The notes: a model not told the origin generated them from the letters alone. Counted from the first letter of the stretch, positions 32,045-41,659 are shown. The stretch: 64,000 nucleotides of DNA from Larkinella soli (GCF_003703975.1 NZ_QTJY01000011.1:186001-250000), one strand, 5' to 3'. Made by a program: numbers and translations.

Positions 32045-35000
32045 ATGTTCAAAATTTACAGTTCCTCCGCCGGCTCGGGAAAGACCTATACTCTGACGAA
32101 AGAGTACCTGAAGCTCGCCCTGCGCGACCGGACCGAGCTTGGGAAACCTTTTGAAAGTCACCAGTATAAACACATCCTGGCGGTTACCTTCACCAATGCG
32201 GCCGCCAACGAGATGAAGGAGCGGATTCTGAAGGAACTTCGAATACTGGCCGACGCCGATCCGGAGAAAGCTGTCAGAGATGAGAACTCCCTGTTTTCCA
32301 AACTTAAAAATGAGCTTGACATTGAAGCCGTCGACCTGAAAGCCCGGGCCCGGGCGGCCTTCCATACCATTCTCCACGATTATTCCGCTTTTTCGGTCCT
32401 GACCATCGACAGCTTCGTGCAGCGGGTGGTTTCGGCCTTTTCCGAAGACCTGGAACTGCCCTACAGCTTCGAGGTCGAAATGGATACCGACGCCGTACTG
32501 CAAACCGCCATCGACCGCCTGCTGGAGAAGGTCGGACAGGAGGATCACCGGTATCTTTCGGAAGCCCTCGAAGAATTTTATCTCGAAAATGCGACGGAAG
32601 GCCGGAGCTGGTACAGCCTCGCGGGCAGTCTGGCGGACTTTTCCAAAGGCCAGCTCGGCGACCGGAATTACGATTCGGTGCAGAAGCTGAAAGACCTTAA
32701 CCCGGGCCATTTCCGAACCATCCGGCGCAACCTGCGCGACCACCTGCGGCATATCGAAGCCGACATTCAAAGGCTGGCCCGGCAGGGCCAGGAAATGATC
32801 CGGCAGGCCGGCATCGCCGAAAAATCGTTCTTTCAGGGCGAAAAGGGGGTTCCCGGTTATTTCAGAAAGCGGGCCGAAACGGCCGGTTTTCCCGAAGACC
32901 CGAACTCTTACGTCCGGAGAGCCATCGAGGAGGACGTCTGGCATTCCGGCAAAAAGAACCTGACTCCGGACCAGCTGGCCATCGAAGGACTGAAGGACCG
33001 TCTGCGCCCCCTCATTGAAGAAATCGAGCAGATCAGGGCCGAAAACCGCCAACGGTACCTGACGTTTCAGGCCGTGGAACAGCACCTGCAGAAAGTGGCC
33101 CTGCTGAAACAGGTGAAGCAGGAATGCGACGACCTGCTGCGGGAACAGAACCGGATTCACATCTCCGAGTTTAACCGGCTGATCGTCCGGATCGTTACCG
33201 AAGAGCCGGTTCCGTTTATCTACGAGCGGCTGGGAGAGAAGTATCACCACATTCTGATCGACGAATTTCAGGACACTTCCCGGCTTCAGTTCGTCAACCT
33301 CCTGCCTCTGATCGATAATAACCTGGCCTACCAGCGCTTCAATCTGGCCGTGGGCGACGCCAAACAGGCCATTTACCGCTTCCGGGGCGGTGACATGGAC
33401 CAGATCGTGTCGCTGCATAGCGGTAAACTCGACCTGCTGCTGTCGGCTCATGAGGAAAGCGAACTGACGCTCGAACGCCTTTCCGGCCTGCGGAACTACC
33501 TCATTCCCGACCGCCTGGCGACCAACTGGCGCAGCGCGGAGTCCATCGTCGAGTTCAACAACAGCTTCTTTCACTTTCTGGCCGAATCCTATACCGGTAC
33601 CGAGTTCAGCCAGGTGACGGAAGTGTTCGACGAGGAATTCCGGCAGAAAGCCTCGAAAGCCGGTATTCAGGGCCACGTCCAGGTCGACTTCATCGAAAAA
33701 CCAGATCGGTTTGCCGCCAAAGCCGAAACCGACGAGCCGGATTTCAATACCCAGATGGTGGAACGGACCCTGCATTACATCCGGAAAGCCGTTGAAGAAG
33801 GTTACTCCTTCGGAGACATTGCGGTGCTCTGCCGCTTCAAACGAAACGCCCGGCTGCTGGCCGACCACTTCGAAGCCAACGACATCCCGCTGATTTCGGA
33901 AGACTCGCTGACCCTGCAATCCTCCGAGCGGGTCCGTTTTTTGGTGGCCCTGCTGCAATTGCTCCATCAGCCCGAAAACCGCATGGTCCGGTATGACATG
34001 CTGTTTCTGTATCACCGGATCGTCAACCCAGCGGCACCGAATGAAGACCTGATGCAGTTCATGGACGATATGGCCCGGGCCGAAGATGTCGAACAGGTGT
34101 TCACCTACCTCTCCAAACTCGGGAAGGAACGGCTCGACGCCGTCCAGTTGCAGCAGCTCAGCGTTTACGAACTGTCCGAGAAGCTGTCCGACTATTTCGA
34201 TCTGTTTGACAATGAGCGGGAATGCGCCTACTTATTTCGATTTTTAGATGAGGTACTGACATATAGCAGTCGGTATAGCAGTCACTTAGCTGATTTTCTG
34301 GCTTACTGGCAAACCGCCCAGGAAAAGGTTTCCGTCAGCACTCCCGCCGACCGCAATGCCGTCACCATTCAGACGATTCACAAATCGAAAGGGCTGGAAT
34401 ATCCGGTGGTGATCATCCCCTACGCCGACTGGTCGTTCAAACCGCGGAACGGCGATACGATGTGGGCCGATCTGGAACCGCTCGGGGAAATGCAGGAACT
34501 GACCATCCCCGGCGACGTCCGCAGTGAAAGCAGGCGGCTCCAAACCACTTCCATTACCATTCAGAAAGGGCTGGACGACACCCCATTGGGCCCGCAGTAC
34601 AAAGATGAAGTATACCGGGTTTTTGTGGAGTGCATGAATATGCTGTACGTGGCATTCACCCGCCCGACGGACCGCATTTACATCCTCTCGGCCAAACAGG
34701 ATTATTCCGCCAACAAGGACGGCCAGCCTAAAAACGCACAGGGCATCGACTTCTGGCTTTTCAATTACCTGAACGACCTCCGGGGCAACTGCTGCTGGGA
34801 GGAGGGCCGGCTCAGTTATGTGCTTTTCGACTGTCCGACCAGGCCGGGAGACCGCCATTCGCGGAACCAGCCGGGCGATTCGCTGCCGGTGGTCGTTGGA
34901 AACCGGGAAGGGGTTCAGGCCCTGAAACTTCGACGGGTGGAGCGATCCTTTGGGGAAGATAGGGTCGAACGAAGCCGGGACTGGGCGCAAAAAGTCTGCA

Positions 35001-35395
35001 CCGCCCTGACCATGATGCGGTCCACCGAAACCATGGATCGGACCATCCGGCAGATGGTGGCCGAAGGTAAACTCCGGGCCTCCGAGCAGAACGACCTGCA
35101 AACCCGCCTGGAGCACATCCTGACCCACCCGGATCTTTCACTCCTCTTTTCGAACACCGTTAAGTCCGAGAACAATCGGCGGATTCTGGTGAAAAACGGC
35201 CAGAAAAGCGGCCCGAACCGCGTCGTCCATCTTCCGGACAAAGTCCTTCTGGTCAACTACCTCAGCTGCCCACCCGAAGAAAAACACCGTTCCACCCTCT
35301 CCTATTACCTCAAACTGTACCGGCAGATGGGCTATCCGGCGGTCGAAGGCTGGCTGGTGTTGGTGGACGGACCGGAGATTATCCGGCTTTCCTGA
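32045..35395 (+). CDS. RecB/AddA-like UvrD-family helicase with a degenerate nuclease domain
   Basis: A 1116-residue superfamily 1 DNA helicase of the RecB/AddA branch, expected to process double-strand ends in recombination. Walker A is AGSGKT (9-14); Walker B region ILIDEFQDTSRLQ; GDAKQAIYRFRGGD (motif III); IHKSKGLEYPVVIIP (motif V); YVAFTRPTDR (motif VI). The final 75 residues align by eye to the PD-(D/E)XK nuclease of this family, but the key positions are changed: the usual NERxIL is N1043-NRRIL, PDRVV is PN1058RVV and VDYK is VN1071YL1073. Loss of E, D, D and K points to an inactive nuclease, so cutting must be done by another subunit; no AddB gene is adjacent. A TACCTTTA sequence sits just five bases before the start. 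Confidence 0.88.
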   Translation: MFKIYSSSAGSGKTYTLTKEYLKLALRDRTELGKPFESHQYKHILAVTFTNAAANEMKERILKELRILADADPEKAVRDENSLFSKLKNELDIEAVDLKARARAAFHTILHDYSAFSVLTIDSFVQRVVSAFSEDLELPYSFEVEMDTDAVLQTAIDRLLEKVGQEDHRYLSEALEEFYLENATEGRSWYSLAGSLADFSKGQLGDRNYDSVQKLKDLNPGHFRTIRRNLRDHLRHIEADIQRLARQGQEMIRQAGIAEKSFFQGEKGVPGYFRKRAETAGFPEDPNSYVRRAIEEDVWHSGKKNLTPDQLAIEGLKDRLRPLIEEIEQIRAENRQRYLTFQAVEQHLQKVALLKQVKQECDDLLREQNRIHISEFNRLIVRIVTEEPVPFIYERLGEKYHHILIDEFQDTSRLQFVNLLPLIDNNLAYQRFNLAVGDAKQAIYRFRGGDMDQIVSLHSGKLDLLLSAHEESELTLERLSGLRNYLIPDRLATNWRSAESIVEFNNSFFHFLAESYTGTEFSQVTEVFDEEFRQKASKAGIQGHVQVDFIEKPDRFAAKAETDEPDFNTQMVERTLHYIRKAVEEGYSFGDIAVLCRFKRNARLLADHFEANDIPLISEDSLTLQSSERVRFLVALLQLLHQPENRMVRYDMLFLYHRIVNPAAPNEDLMQFMDDMARAEDVEQVFTYLSKLGKERLDAVQLQQLSVYELSEKLSDYFDLFDNERECAYLFRFLDEVLTYSSRYSSHLADFLAYWQTAQEKVSVSTPADRNAVTIQTIHKSKGLEYPVVIIPYADWSFKPRNGDTMWADLEPLGEMQELTIPGDVRSESRRLQTTSITIQKGLDDTPLGPQYKDEVYRVFVECMNMLYVAFTRPTDRIYILSAKQDYSANKDGQPKNAQGIDFWLFNYLNDLRGNCCWEEGRLSYVLFDCPTRPGDRHSRNQPGDSLPVVVGNREGVQALKLRRVERSFGEDRVERSRDWAQKVCTALTMMRSTETMDRTIRQMVAEGKLRASEQNDLQTRLEHILTHPDLSLLFSNTVKSENNRRILVKNGQKSGPNRVVHLPDKVLLVNYLSCPPEEKHRSTLSYYLKLYRQMGYPAVEGWLVLVDGPEIIRLS

Positions 35396-35546
35396 AAATT
35401 TTCCCGGCATCAGTCCAGTTCCCGGGTGGCCGCCGGTCATTGACTGGTTTGAATTACCAGTCAATCCTCTTCAAATTCACTTGGGCATGGATGAATCCAT
35501 AAAGCGTTGTCGCTTGATCCCCCCATCATGACACCCCTAAAAAAGT

Positions 35547-35578
35547 CACCCCTAATTCCCGGCCGGGGATTAGGGGTG
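35547..35578 (+). terminator. Strong hairpin after the helicase gene
   Basis: CACCCCTAAT (35547-35556) pairs with ATTAGGGGTG (35569-35578), with further pairing inside. There is no T-run on either side, so it is a hairpin between convergent genes and may work in both directions. Confidence 0.5.
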
Positions 35579-35607
35579 AGCCATTTCGGATGTATGAACG
35601 TTGAGTA

Positions 35608-36702
35608 TCAGGCGGTAAGTAGAAATTCGACGGAACTGACCTTCACGGTGCCGGTGATTTCCCGGATCACGGCGACCTCATGGTGACAGTAGGGGGTTCC
35701 GTCGGCCCGGAAAATGTCGTGGAACCAGGTTTCGGGTTCCTCCGTTCCTTCGGGCGAGCCCCAGGGGAAGATGGTATTGCTGCGACCGCTGACCAGGCCC
35801 CAGTTGATGGCCCCGACGTTGTGCTTCCGCAGAACGGGCAGGTGCGTATCGAACCGGCTGCCGGTGGTCCGGCCCATGTATTCGGTACAGATCACCGGGC
35901 GGTTGTAGGCCCGGCAGCGACGGATGATCCGCTCCATATCCTGAACCTCCCAGTAATGATGGAAGCTGACGATGTCCGAGTAAAACAGCGAAAGCGTGTT
36001 CAGCAGGTCGAATTCTTCCGAGAAATTCCAGATGCCGACCGTCAGAGGCTGCGACGGGCGAACCGCCCAGGCCCATTCGAAGGCGTTCCGCAGCAGGGGC
36101 ACCGATTCATTGACGTGATTAGAGTTCCCGGGCTCGTTGTAAAGGTCCCAGATGGCGATCCGTTCGTCGTGGGCGAAGCTGCGCAGAATATCCTGCACGT
36201 AGCCCTGCAATACCGGATAGAGCGAGACGTCCGACACTTCCTTCTGACCGGGGCACTGCACCCAGCCGGAGTTGTGTACGCCCGGCTTCGGATGCGGCTG
36301 CGGACCCAGCTGCGGGTTGGGATTCCAGCAGTCGTCGAAAAAGACGAACATCGTCCGGATGCCGTGATTCATGGAAATGTTCAAATATTCGTCGATGCGC
36401 TCTTTGAACGCTTCGGGGTCCTGCTGCCATACCAGGTAGTGCAGAAACACCCGCATGGTGTTGAAACCGAGCGAAGCGGCCCAGCCGAGTTCGCGGTCGA
36501 TGGTTTCAGGGTCGAAGGTTTCGGCCTGCCACATTTCCAGCTGGTTGATGGCCGTGGAGGGGACGAAATTGCTGCCGCTGAAATAAGGCTGCTCCGCGTG
36601 CCAGAGGTGAGCCTGTTCTTCGGTCCATTGGCCGGAGGGCAGCGTCCGGGCGATCATTTTGACCCGGTCGGTCGAAACCGACGAAATTGCGTAGGTATTC
36701 AT
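35608..36702 (-). CDS. GH5-like (beta-mannanase/endoglucanase-type) glycosidase, cytoplasmic
   Basis: A 364-residue (beta/alpha)8 glycosidase of clan A type. The acid/base Glu is in IWDLYNEPGN (about residue 200) and the nucleophile Glu in VICTEYMGR (about 275). Other signature parts: LGFNTMRVFLHYLVW, and the substrate-side FFDDCWNPN. There is no signal peptide (MNTYAISSVSTDRV), so it should be cytoplasmic and act on imported oligosaccharides; this is unusual for the group. Substrate is not predictable; such proteins are often labelled beta-xylanase or mannanase. It is divergent from the GH127 gene 276 bases away. Confidence 0.8.
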   Translation of the reverse strand: MNTYAISSVSTDRVKMIARTLPSGQWTEEQAHLWHAEQPYFSGSNFVPSTAINQLEMWQAETFDPETIDRELGWAASLGFNTMRVFLHYLVWQQDPEAFKERIDEYLNISMNHGIRTMFVFFDDCWNPNPQLGPQPHPKPGVHNSGWVQCPGQKEVSDVSLYPVLQGYVQDILRSFAHDERIAIWDLYNEPGNSNHVNESVPLLRNAFEWAWAVRPSQPLTVGIWNFSEEFDLLNTLSLFYSDIVSFHHYWEVQDMERIIRRCRAYNRPVICTEYMGRTTGSRFDTHLPVLRKHNVGAINWGLVSGRSNTIFPWGSPEGTEEPETWFHDIFRADGTPYCHHEVAVIREITGTVKVSSVEFLLTA

Positions 36703-36978
36703 AAGTTAGTTACGGTTCGGTCGCAAATTTTTGGGATTCCTCAATCTGGCCTGCCGTTCATAGGTTATATGCCGGTTAGACCCGTTAGGTTAACATCCGT
36801 TTAATCCGCACTATGCTAACCTAATTATTCGTTATCCAGATTCATGCCATCTTTTTAGGAACCGGTTTCCTGATTATTGAATGGTGAATCTTTTTACCCG
36901 ATATAACACAATTTTAATACCAGAAAGTATCTTCCGACCGGTATATTCTCTACCGAAAACTAACAAATCCAACCAACC

Positions 36979-38940
36979 ATGATACGCAGCCTCCGGCTCA
37001 GTGCCCTGCTTTTGATAATCGGCTCCCTTTCGGGATATGCGCAGGATTACCCCATCGTTCCCGTCCTGCTGGCTCAGGTAAAGATGCAGCCGGGTTTCTG
37101 GAATACGCGGCTCGAAACCGTCCGGAACGTCACGATTCCCCATGTCCTGGCCAAATGCGAGGAAACCGGCCGGATCGACAACTTTGCGGTAGCCGGCGGA
37201 TTGAAAAAAGGCACCTTCCGGGGCGTCCGGTTCGATGATTCGGACGTGTTCAAAGTGGTGGAGGGAGCCGCCTATTCCCTCCAGTTGAAATACGACGCCC
37301 GTCTGGACCGCTACCTCGACAGCCTCATCACCCTGTTTGCCGCGGCTCAGGAGCCGGACGGCTATCTCTACACCTTCCGCACCATCCATAAGGACAGCAC
37401 CGGCCTGGTCGACTGGACCGCGGGGCCTACCCGGTATTCGTTTGAAAACGGCAGTCACGAACTCTACAATGTCGGGCACCTCTACGAAGCGGCCGTTGCC
37501 CATTTTCAGGCAACGGGCAAGCGGTCGCTGCTGGACATCGCCGTCAAAAACGCCGACCACCTTGTCAAAACCTTCGGAACCCGGCCGGGTCAGCTGATCG
37601 TGGTGCCGGGGCATGAGGAAACCGAAATCGGGCTGGTGCGCCTGTATCGGGTCACGGGTGAAAAACGCTACCTGGACCTCGCCCGGTTTTTCGTCGATAT
37701 GCGAGGCCGCTCCGACAAACGGCCCCTGTTTCTGGACGCCCACAACCTCGGCCCGGCCTATTTTCAGGATCATAAACCCGTCACGCAGCAGACGGAAGCG
37801 GTCGGCCATGCCGTACGGGCGCAGTATCTCTACGCCGGGATGACCGACCTGGCGGCCCTTCAGCAAAACCAGGCCTATGCCGAAGCCCTGAAAAAAATCT
37901 GGAACGACGCCACCACCCGAAAGCAGTATGTTACCGGCGGGGTGGGCGCCCGCGAAAACGGGGAGGCTTTCGACGACCCGTATGTGCTGCCCAACGATGC
38001 GGCCTACGCCGAAACCTGCGCAGCCACGGCCAACCTTTTCTGGAACCACCGCCTGTTTCTCCTGACCGGCGAATCGAAGTACATGGACGTGTTCGAGCGG
38101 GTGCTTTACAACGGCTTTCTAGGGGGTGTCGGGCTGGCCGGAAATACCTTCTTCTACGTGAACCCGATGTCCTCGAACGGCAAACGGGATTTCGGTAACG
38201 GGGAGCCGGCCCGTCGGTCGGACTGGTTCGGGGTCAGCTGCTGCCCTACCAACGTCGCCCGCTTCCTGCCCTCCCTGCCCGGCTACATTTACGCCCTGCG
38301 GAATAATGAGCTGTTTGTCAATCTTTTCATCGACAGCCAGACCGAACAGACTCTGAACAACACGCCGGTCAGCCTCCGTCAGCAGACCGGTTTTCCGTGG
38401 GACGGCACCGTCAAACTGACCGTTTCTCCCAAACAGGCCGTGTCTTTCCCGCTCGTAATCCGGATTCCGGGCTGGGCCCGCAATGAGCCGATGCCGGGCG
38501 ACCTCTACCGCTACGCCGATAACCGAAATACGCAACCCCGCCTGACCATCAACGGAAAGGAGACACCGCTGACCGTGGAGCAGGGATACCTTCGAATTCT
38601 GAGAACCTGGAAACCGGGGGATGTCGTGACGCTGACCTTCGATATGGCCGTCCGGCAGGTGATGGCCAACCCGAAAGTAAAGGCCGATCAGGGACGGATT
38701 GCCGTCGAGCGCGGCCCCATCGTCTACTGTGCCGAAGGAACCGACAACCACGGCCAGGCCCTGAACCTGACCGTAGCCCCGAACCAGACCTTCACGCCGG
38801 AATTTCGGAACGATTTGCTGGGCGGGGTAACGGTCCTGAAAAGCACGGGAGCCAAAACCATGACCCTGATCCCTTATTATGCCTGGTGTAACCGGGGAGC
38901 CAACGAAATGGCGGTCTGGTTCGGGCAGGTGAGCAAATAA
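36979..38940 (+). CDS. GH127 beta-L-arabinofuranosidase-like enzyme, exported
   Basis: A 653-residue glycosidase of family GH127 (formerly DUF1680) with a signal peptide (MIRSLRLSALLLIIGSLSGYAQ). The family's zinc/cysteine active site is visible: E345 and C347 in YAETCAATANLF, C421 and C422 in GVSCCPTNVARFLP, with a conserved barrel core (AAYSLQLKYD, LYNVGHLYEAAVAH). It would release beta-L-arabinofuranose (or a related L-sugar) from glycans in the periplasm. The C-terminal beta-sandwich is present, including DQGRIAVERGPIVYCAEG. Stand-alone, but neighbours include a GH5-like glycosidase and an AraC regulator. Confidence 0.92.
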   Translation: MIRSLRLSALLLIIGSLSGYAQDYPIVPVLLAQVKMQPGFWNTRLETVRNVTIPHVLAKCEETGRIDNFAVAGGLKKGTFRGVRFDDSDVFKVVEGAAYSLQLKYDARLDRYLDSLITLFAAAQEPDGYLYTFRTIHKDSTGLVDWTAGPTRYSFENGSHELYNVGHLYEAAVAHFQATGKRSLLDIAVKNADHLVKTFGTRPGQLIVVPGHEETEIGLVRLYRVTGEKRYLDLARFFVDMRGRSDKRPLFLDAHNLGPAYFQDHKPVTQQTEAVGHAVRAQYLYAGMTDLAALQQNQAYAEALKKIWNDATTRKQYVTGGVGARENGEAFDDPYVLPNDAAYAETCAATANLFWNHRLFLLTGESKYMDVFERVLYNGFLGGVGLAGNTFFYVNPMSSNGKRDFGNGEPARRSDWFGVSCCPTNVARFLPSLPGYIYALRNNELFVNLFIDSQTEQTLNNTPVSLRQQTGFPWDGTVKLTVSPKQAVSFPLVIRIPGWARNEPMPGDLYRYADNRNTQPRLTINGKETPLTVEQGYLRILRTWKPGDVVTLTFDMAVRQVMANPKVKADQGRIAVERGPIVYCAEGTDNHGQALNLTVAPNQTFTPEFRNDLLGGVTVLKSTGAKTMTLIPYYAWCNRGANEMAVWFGQVSK

Positions 38941-39127
38941 ATCAACAACTTTGAAAATTTACCCAACTATTTTTCAGAGTCGGGGAAGGGGCACAAAATA
39001 AACTAAGACGGAACAGGCGCAGGAAAGTAACGGTGCTCTTGTAACTATTTTTTAATATCAGACACTTGAGGTATGCCGGAACCCGCGGTCCGTCCGGTTG
39101 GTTGAAGTAACGAATCCTTTTTAACCG

Positions 39128-39979
39128 ATGAACGTCGTCGTCCGAGAACCTGCGCCCAGCCTTCGCCTGTTTGTCGACAAACTGTGGCTGATCTCCGCCG
39201 ATTCTTTCGTGCAGCAGGACATCGGTCTTCCGGTGCTTCAGCACGAATTCATGTTCAGTTTTTCCGACCACTTTTCCGTTTACGACCACCGAAAACAGCC
39301 GCTGGTCCGGGATCGGGAGGGATGGGTTACGCCGATTTACACCCGCCCGATGCGGACCGTTACGATGGGCCGGCATGAATCCTTCGGCGTTTTTCTGCTT
39401 CCCTGGGCGCTTCAACCCCTGACCGGCATCCCGGCCTTCGAACTGACCGACCGGGTGCTGGAAATCGATGCGTTGTTCGGAAAGGCGGCTTCGGAACTCG
39501 TCGGCCGGCTCAGAGAGGCTTCGGAGCCGGTCCAGAAGCTGGCGGTTCTCGAACGATTTCTGAAGAAACGGCTGGAAAGCCGCGACGTTCCGGCCTACCT
39601 GGCCTTCGCGGTCGAATATCTCCAAAACCGCCCGTGGCACGACGGCATGGTGAAAGAACTGTCCAACCATCTGGGGATCAGTCAAAAATCTCTCACGGCG
39701 GCTTTTCGGAAATACGTCGGTCTGTCGCCGGGCCGGTTTCTGCACCTGCGGCTGTTCAACCAGGTAACGGCCGATCTGGCCCGGAATCCCCGGCAGTCGC
39801 TGACCGGGCTGGCCTACCGGCACCGATTTTTCGACCAGGCCCATCTGAATCACCACTTCAAATCCCTGAGCGGTCTTACCCCCGGTCAATACCGCGATCA
39901 GGTTCTGGCCGGAAACATCGATCCGCAGGACCCCTGCTACATCCGGGCCGGGCTGGAGACGTATACGCCCAACAGGTAA
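39128..39979 (+). CDS. AraC-family transcriptional regulator (with DUF6597-type N-terminal domain)
   Basis: A 283-residue regulator. The C-terminal AraC/XylS DNA-binding domain (about 165-265) has two helix-turn-helix motifs: VKELSNHLGISQKSLTAAFRKYVGLSPGRFLHLRLF and SLTGLAYRHRFFDQAHLNHHFKSLSGLTPGQYRD. The N-terminal ligand domain (1-140, starting PAPSLRLFVDKLWLISAD) resembles the DUF6597 module found in Bacteroidota AraC proteins; the ligand is unknown. Being downstream of GH127 by 187 bases on the same strand, it may regulate that gene, but no operon link can be claimed. Confidence 0.88.
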   Translation: MNVVVREPAPSLRLFVDKLWLISADSFVQQDIGLPVLQHEFMFSFSDHFSVYDHRKQPLVRDREGWVTPIYTRPMRTVTMGRHESFGVFLLPWALQPLTGIPAFELTDRVLEIDALFGKAASELVGRLREASEPVQKLAVLERFLKKRLESRDVPAYLAFAVEYLQNRPWHDGMVKELSNHLGISQKSLTAAFRKYVGLSPGRFLHLRLFNQVTADLARNPRQSLTGLAYRHRFFDQAHLNHHFKSLSGLTPGQYRDQVLAGNIDPQDPCYIRAGLETYTPNR

Positions 39980-40011
39980 TTTTTATACAATCCCGACGGT
40001 CCGGGGCGGCT

Positions 40012-40019
40012 TACTTTTG
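40012..40019 (+). promoter_or_regulatory. Bacteroidota -7 promoter element before the DHFR-like gene
   Basis: TACTTTTG, an exact TAnnTTTG match, 18 bases before the ATG at 40038. The -33 TTG is not clear. Confidence 0.5.
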
Positions 40020-40037
40020 TGGCCAAATCAGCGCCAC

Positions 40038-40559
40038 ATGAGAAAAGTAAAACTGTTCATTGCCACCAGTCTGGACTTTTACATTGCCGGTCCGAACGGC
40101 GAAATCGACTGGCTCTTAGCCGAAGGAGATTACGGTTACGGCAAGTTCATGGAAACCGTCGATACCACCCTGATGGGATACGAAACCTACAAACTAACCG
40201 AGTCCTTCGGAGATTTTCCCTACAAAGACACCCGGAACTTCGTGTTTACCCGGCGAACCGACCGCCCGCAGGCACCCTATGTGGAGTTCGTTTCGGGGGA
40301 GATCGCCGGGTTTGTCAAAAACCTGAAGGAGCAGAGCGGGAAAGACCTTTTTCTGGTGGGAGGAGGGCAGATCAACGCGCTGCTGCTCGAAGCCGGGCTG
40401 ATCGATGAAATCCGGGTGTTTATCCACCCCATTCTGCTGGGGGAAGGAATACCGATGATTCAGCCGACCCACAGGCGGCAGTCGTTCCGTTTCGTTCGCA
40501 GCCATGCCTTCGAAAACGGACTGGTGGAGCTGCATTATGAGAAGCTTCCGGAGAATTGA
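40038..40559 (+). CDS. Dihydrofolate reductase / RibD C-terminal-like reductase
   Basis: A 173-residue NADPH-dependent reductase of the RibD_C/DHFR superfamily. It begins VKLFIATSLDFYIAGPNGEIDWL, and carries LMGYETYKL, NFVFTRR, LFLVGGGQINALLL (the NADPH loop, about 112-125) and HPILLGEGIPMI. These proteins are usually not folate enzymes; the physiological substrate is unknown. The ATG at 40038 is used because the promoter element overlaps the longer reading. It shares a bidirectional terminator with the convergent AI-2E-type transporter. Confidence 0.88.
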   Translation: MRKVKLFIATSLDFYIAGPNGEIDWLLAEGDYGYGKFMETVDTTLMGYETYKLTESFGDFPYKDTRNFVFTRRTDRPQAPYVEFVSGEIAGFVKNLKEQSGKDLFLVGGGQINALLLEAGLIDEIRVFIHPILLGEGIPMIQPTHRRQSFRFVRSHAFENGLVELHYEKLPEN

Positions 40560-40583
40560 AAAAAGCCCTGAAGGGCCTTTTTT
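40559..40583. terminator. Bidirectional terminator
   Basis: An A-run then GCCCT, loop GA, AGGGC(C) and a T-run, between the convergent DHFR-like and PerM-like genes. One bulged base; overlaps the last bases of the DHFR-like gene. Confidence 0.75.
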
Positions 40584-40585
40584 CT

Positions 40586-41659
40586 TCATCGGTCGGCCGT
40601 TTTTCCGGCTTTGGCTTCCACCCGTTCGTCGTCCCGGACGGCCTCGACCCGCAGCCGCTGGTTCTGGCGTTCAAATACTTTGAAGAGAACGATGAAGTAA
40701 GAAAGCAGCAGCGGTCCGATCACCAGACCCAGAATGCCGAAGACGGGCACCCCCAGCACAATGCCGGTCAGGGTGATGAACGGGTGAACGTCGCCCATCC
40801 GTTTCGCCAGGATGACCCGCAGCAGGTTATCCACGTTGATGATGACGATGACCCCGACCACGAGAATCCCGACGCCGTTTCCGGTCTGCCCCTGGGAAAT
40901 CATCAGAATGCCGGCCGGACCCCAGATGATGGGCGTTCCCAGAATCGGGATGAAGGCAAAGAAAAAGGCCACCGTTCCCCAGAAAGCCGCATCCGGGACG
41001 CCGAAAATCCAGAGCGTCAGGCCGGTCAGGATGGATTGGACCAGAGACACCAGCGCCTGGCCGAGAATGTTGGCGTTCACCATGTTTTTCAGATCCTCCC
41101 CGAGTTCATCCAGCGTGTCGTTATCGAAGGGCAGGTACCGGCGTAGCCCTTTCAGAAATTTTTCCTCATCCATAAAGATGAAGTACAGCCCGACATACAG
41201 CAGTCCGAGCGAGATGATCACGTCGAGGGTTCCGCTAAGGATGGACGGAAACTGCCGGCTGGCAAAACCGGCTCCCTGCTGCACGAGCGACTGGATGTTT
41301 TTCTGGTCGGTGAGGGTGATGCCCGTCGCCTTTTCCATTTTGTCGATGAGCTGGAGTATCTGACCCGAATTCTGACTGTAATACTGAATCCGGTTCACCA
41401 GCAGGAGGCTCAGCGCAAAAAAAGGCATGATGATGACGATCACCGAAAAAAGGATCAGTAAAATGGTCACCAGCAGGCGGTTCCATTTCTTTTTTTTCAC
41501 CAGGAATCGGAACCACGGCCGGAAGATTACATAGAAAATTCCGGAGCCCAGCAAGGCTATGGTGTACTGACGCAGTCCGAGAAAGACAAATACTGCTATG
41601 ATGATAAGGCTGACGATCAGCAGGATACGTTGCTGGCGGGGTGTATAGATCGTAGACAT
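40586..41659 (-). CDS. AI-2E family (PerM/TqsA-type) transporter
   Basis: A 357-residue integral membrane protein of the AI-2E exporter family. Two pairs of N-terminal membrane helices (RILLIVSLIIIAVFVFLGLR, LLGSGIFYVIFRPWFRFLVK, LLVTILLILFSVIVIIMPFF), a central helical domain, and C-terminal helices with the family motif GVPDAAFWGTVAFFFAFIPILGTPIIWGPAG. Family members have been linked to AI-2 export, Na+/H+ antiport or permeability; the substrate here is unknown. The start ATG at 41659 (MSTIYTPRQQ) is preferred over an upstream one because of the basic N-terminus and family length. The C-terminal tail is charged. Confidence 0.9.
   Translation of the reverse strand: MSTIYTPRQQRILLIVSLIIIAVFVFLGLRQYTIALLGSGIFYVIFRPWFRFLVKKKKWNRLLVTILLILFSVIVIIMPFFALSLLLVNRIQYYSQNSGQILQLIDKMEKATGITLTDQKNIQSLVQQGAGFASRQFPSILSGTLDVIISLGLLYVGLYFIFMDEEKFLKGLRRYLPFDNDTLDELGEDLKNMVNANILGQALVSLVQSILTGLTLWIFGVPDAAFWGTVAFFFAFIPILGTPIIWGPAGILMISQGQTGNGVGILVVGVIVIINVDNLLRVILAKRMGDVHPFITLTGIVLGVPVFGILGLVIGPLLLSYFIVLFKVFERQNQRLRVEAVRDDERVEAKAGKTADR

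Noticed and set aside
31784-34015. A 743-residue minus-strand open frame antisense to the helicase
   Set aside because: It lies wholly opposite a gene with clear helicase motifs. Its composition (many Q, R, H, G, V repeats) is what the complement of GC-rich codons yields, and there is no start region or motif.
32045-35395. The helicase as a complete AddA nuclease-helicase
   Set aside because: The C-terminal nuclease positions that should be acidic or lysine are N, N, N and L, so it is described as degenerate.
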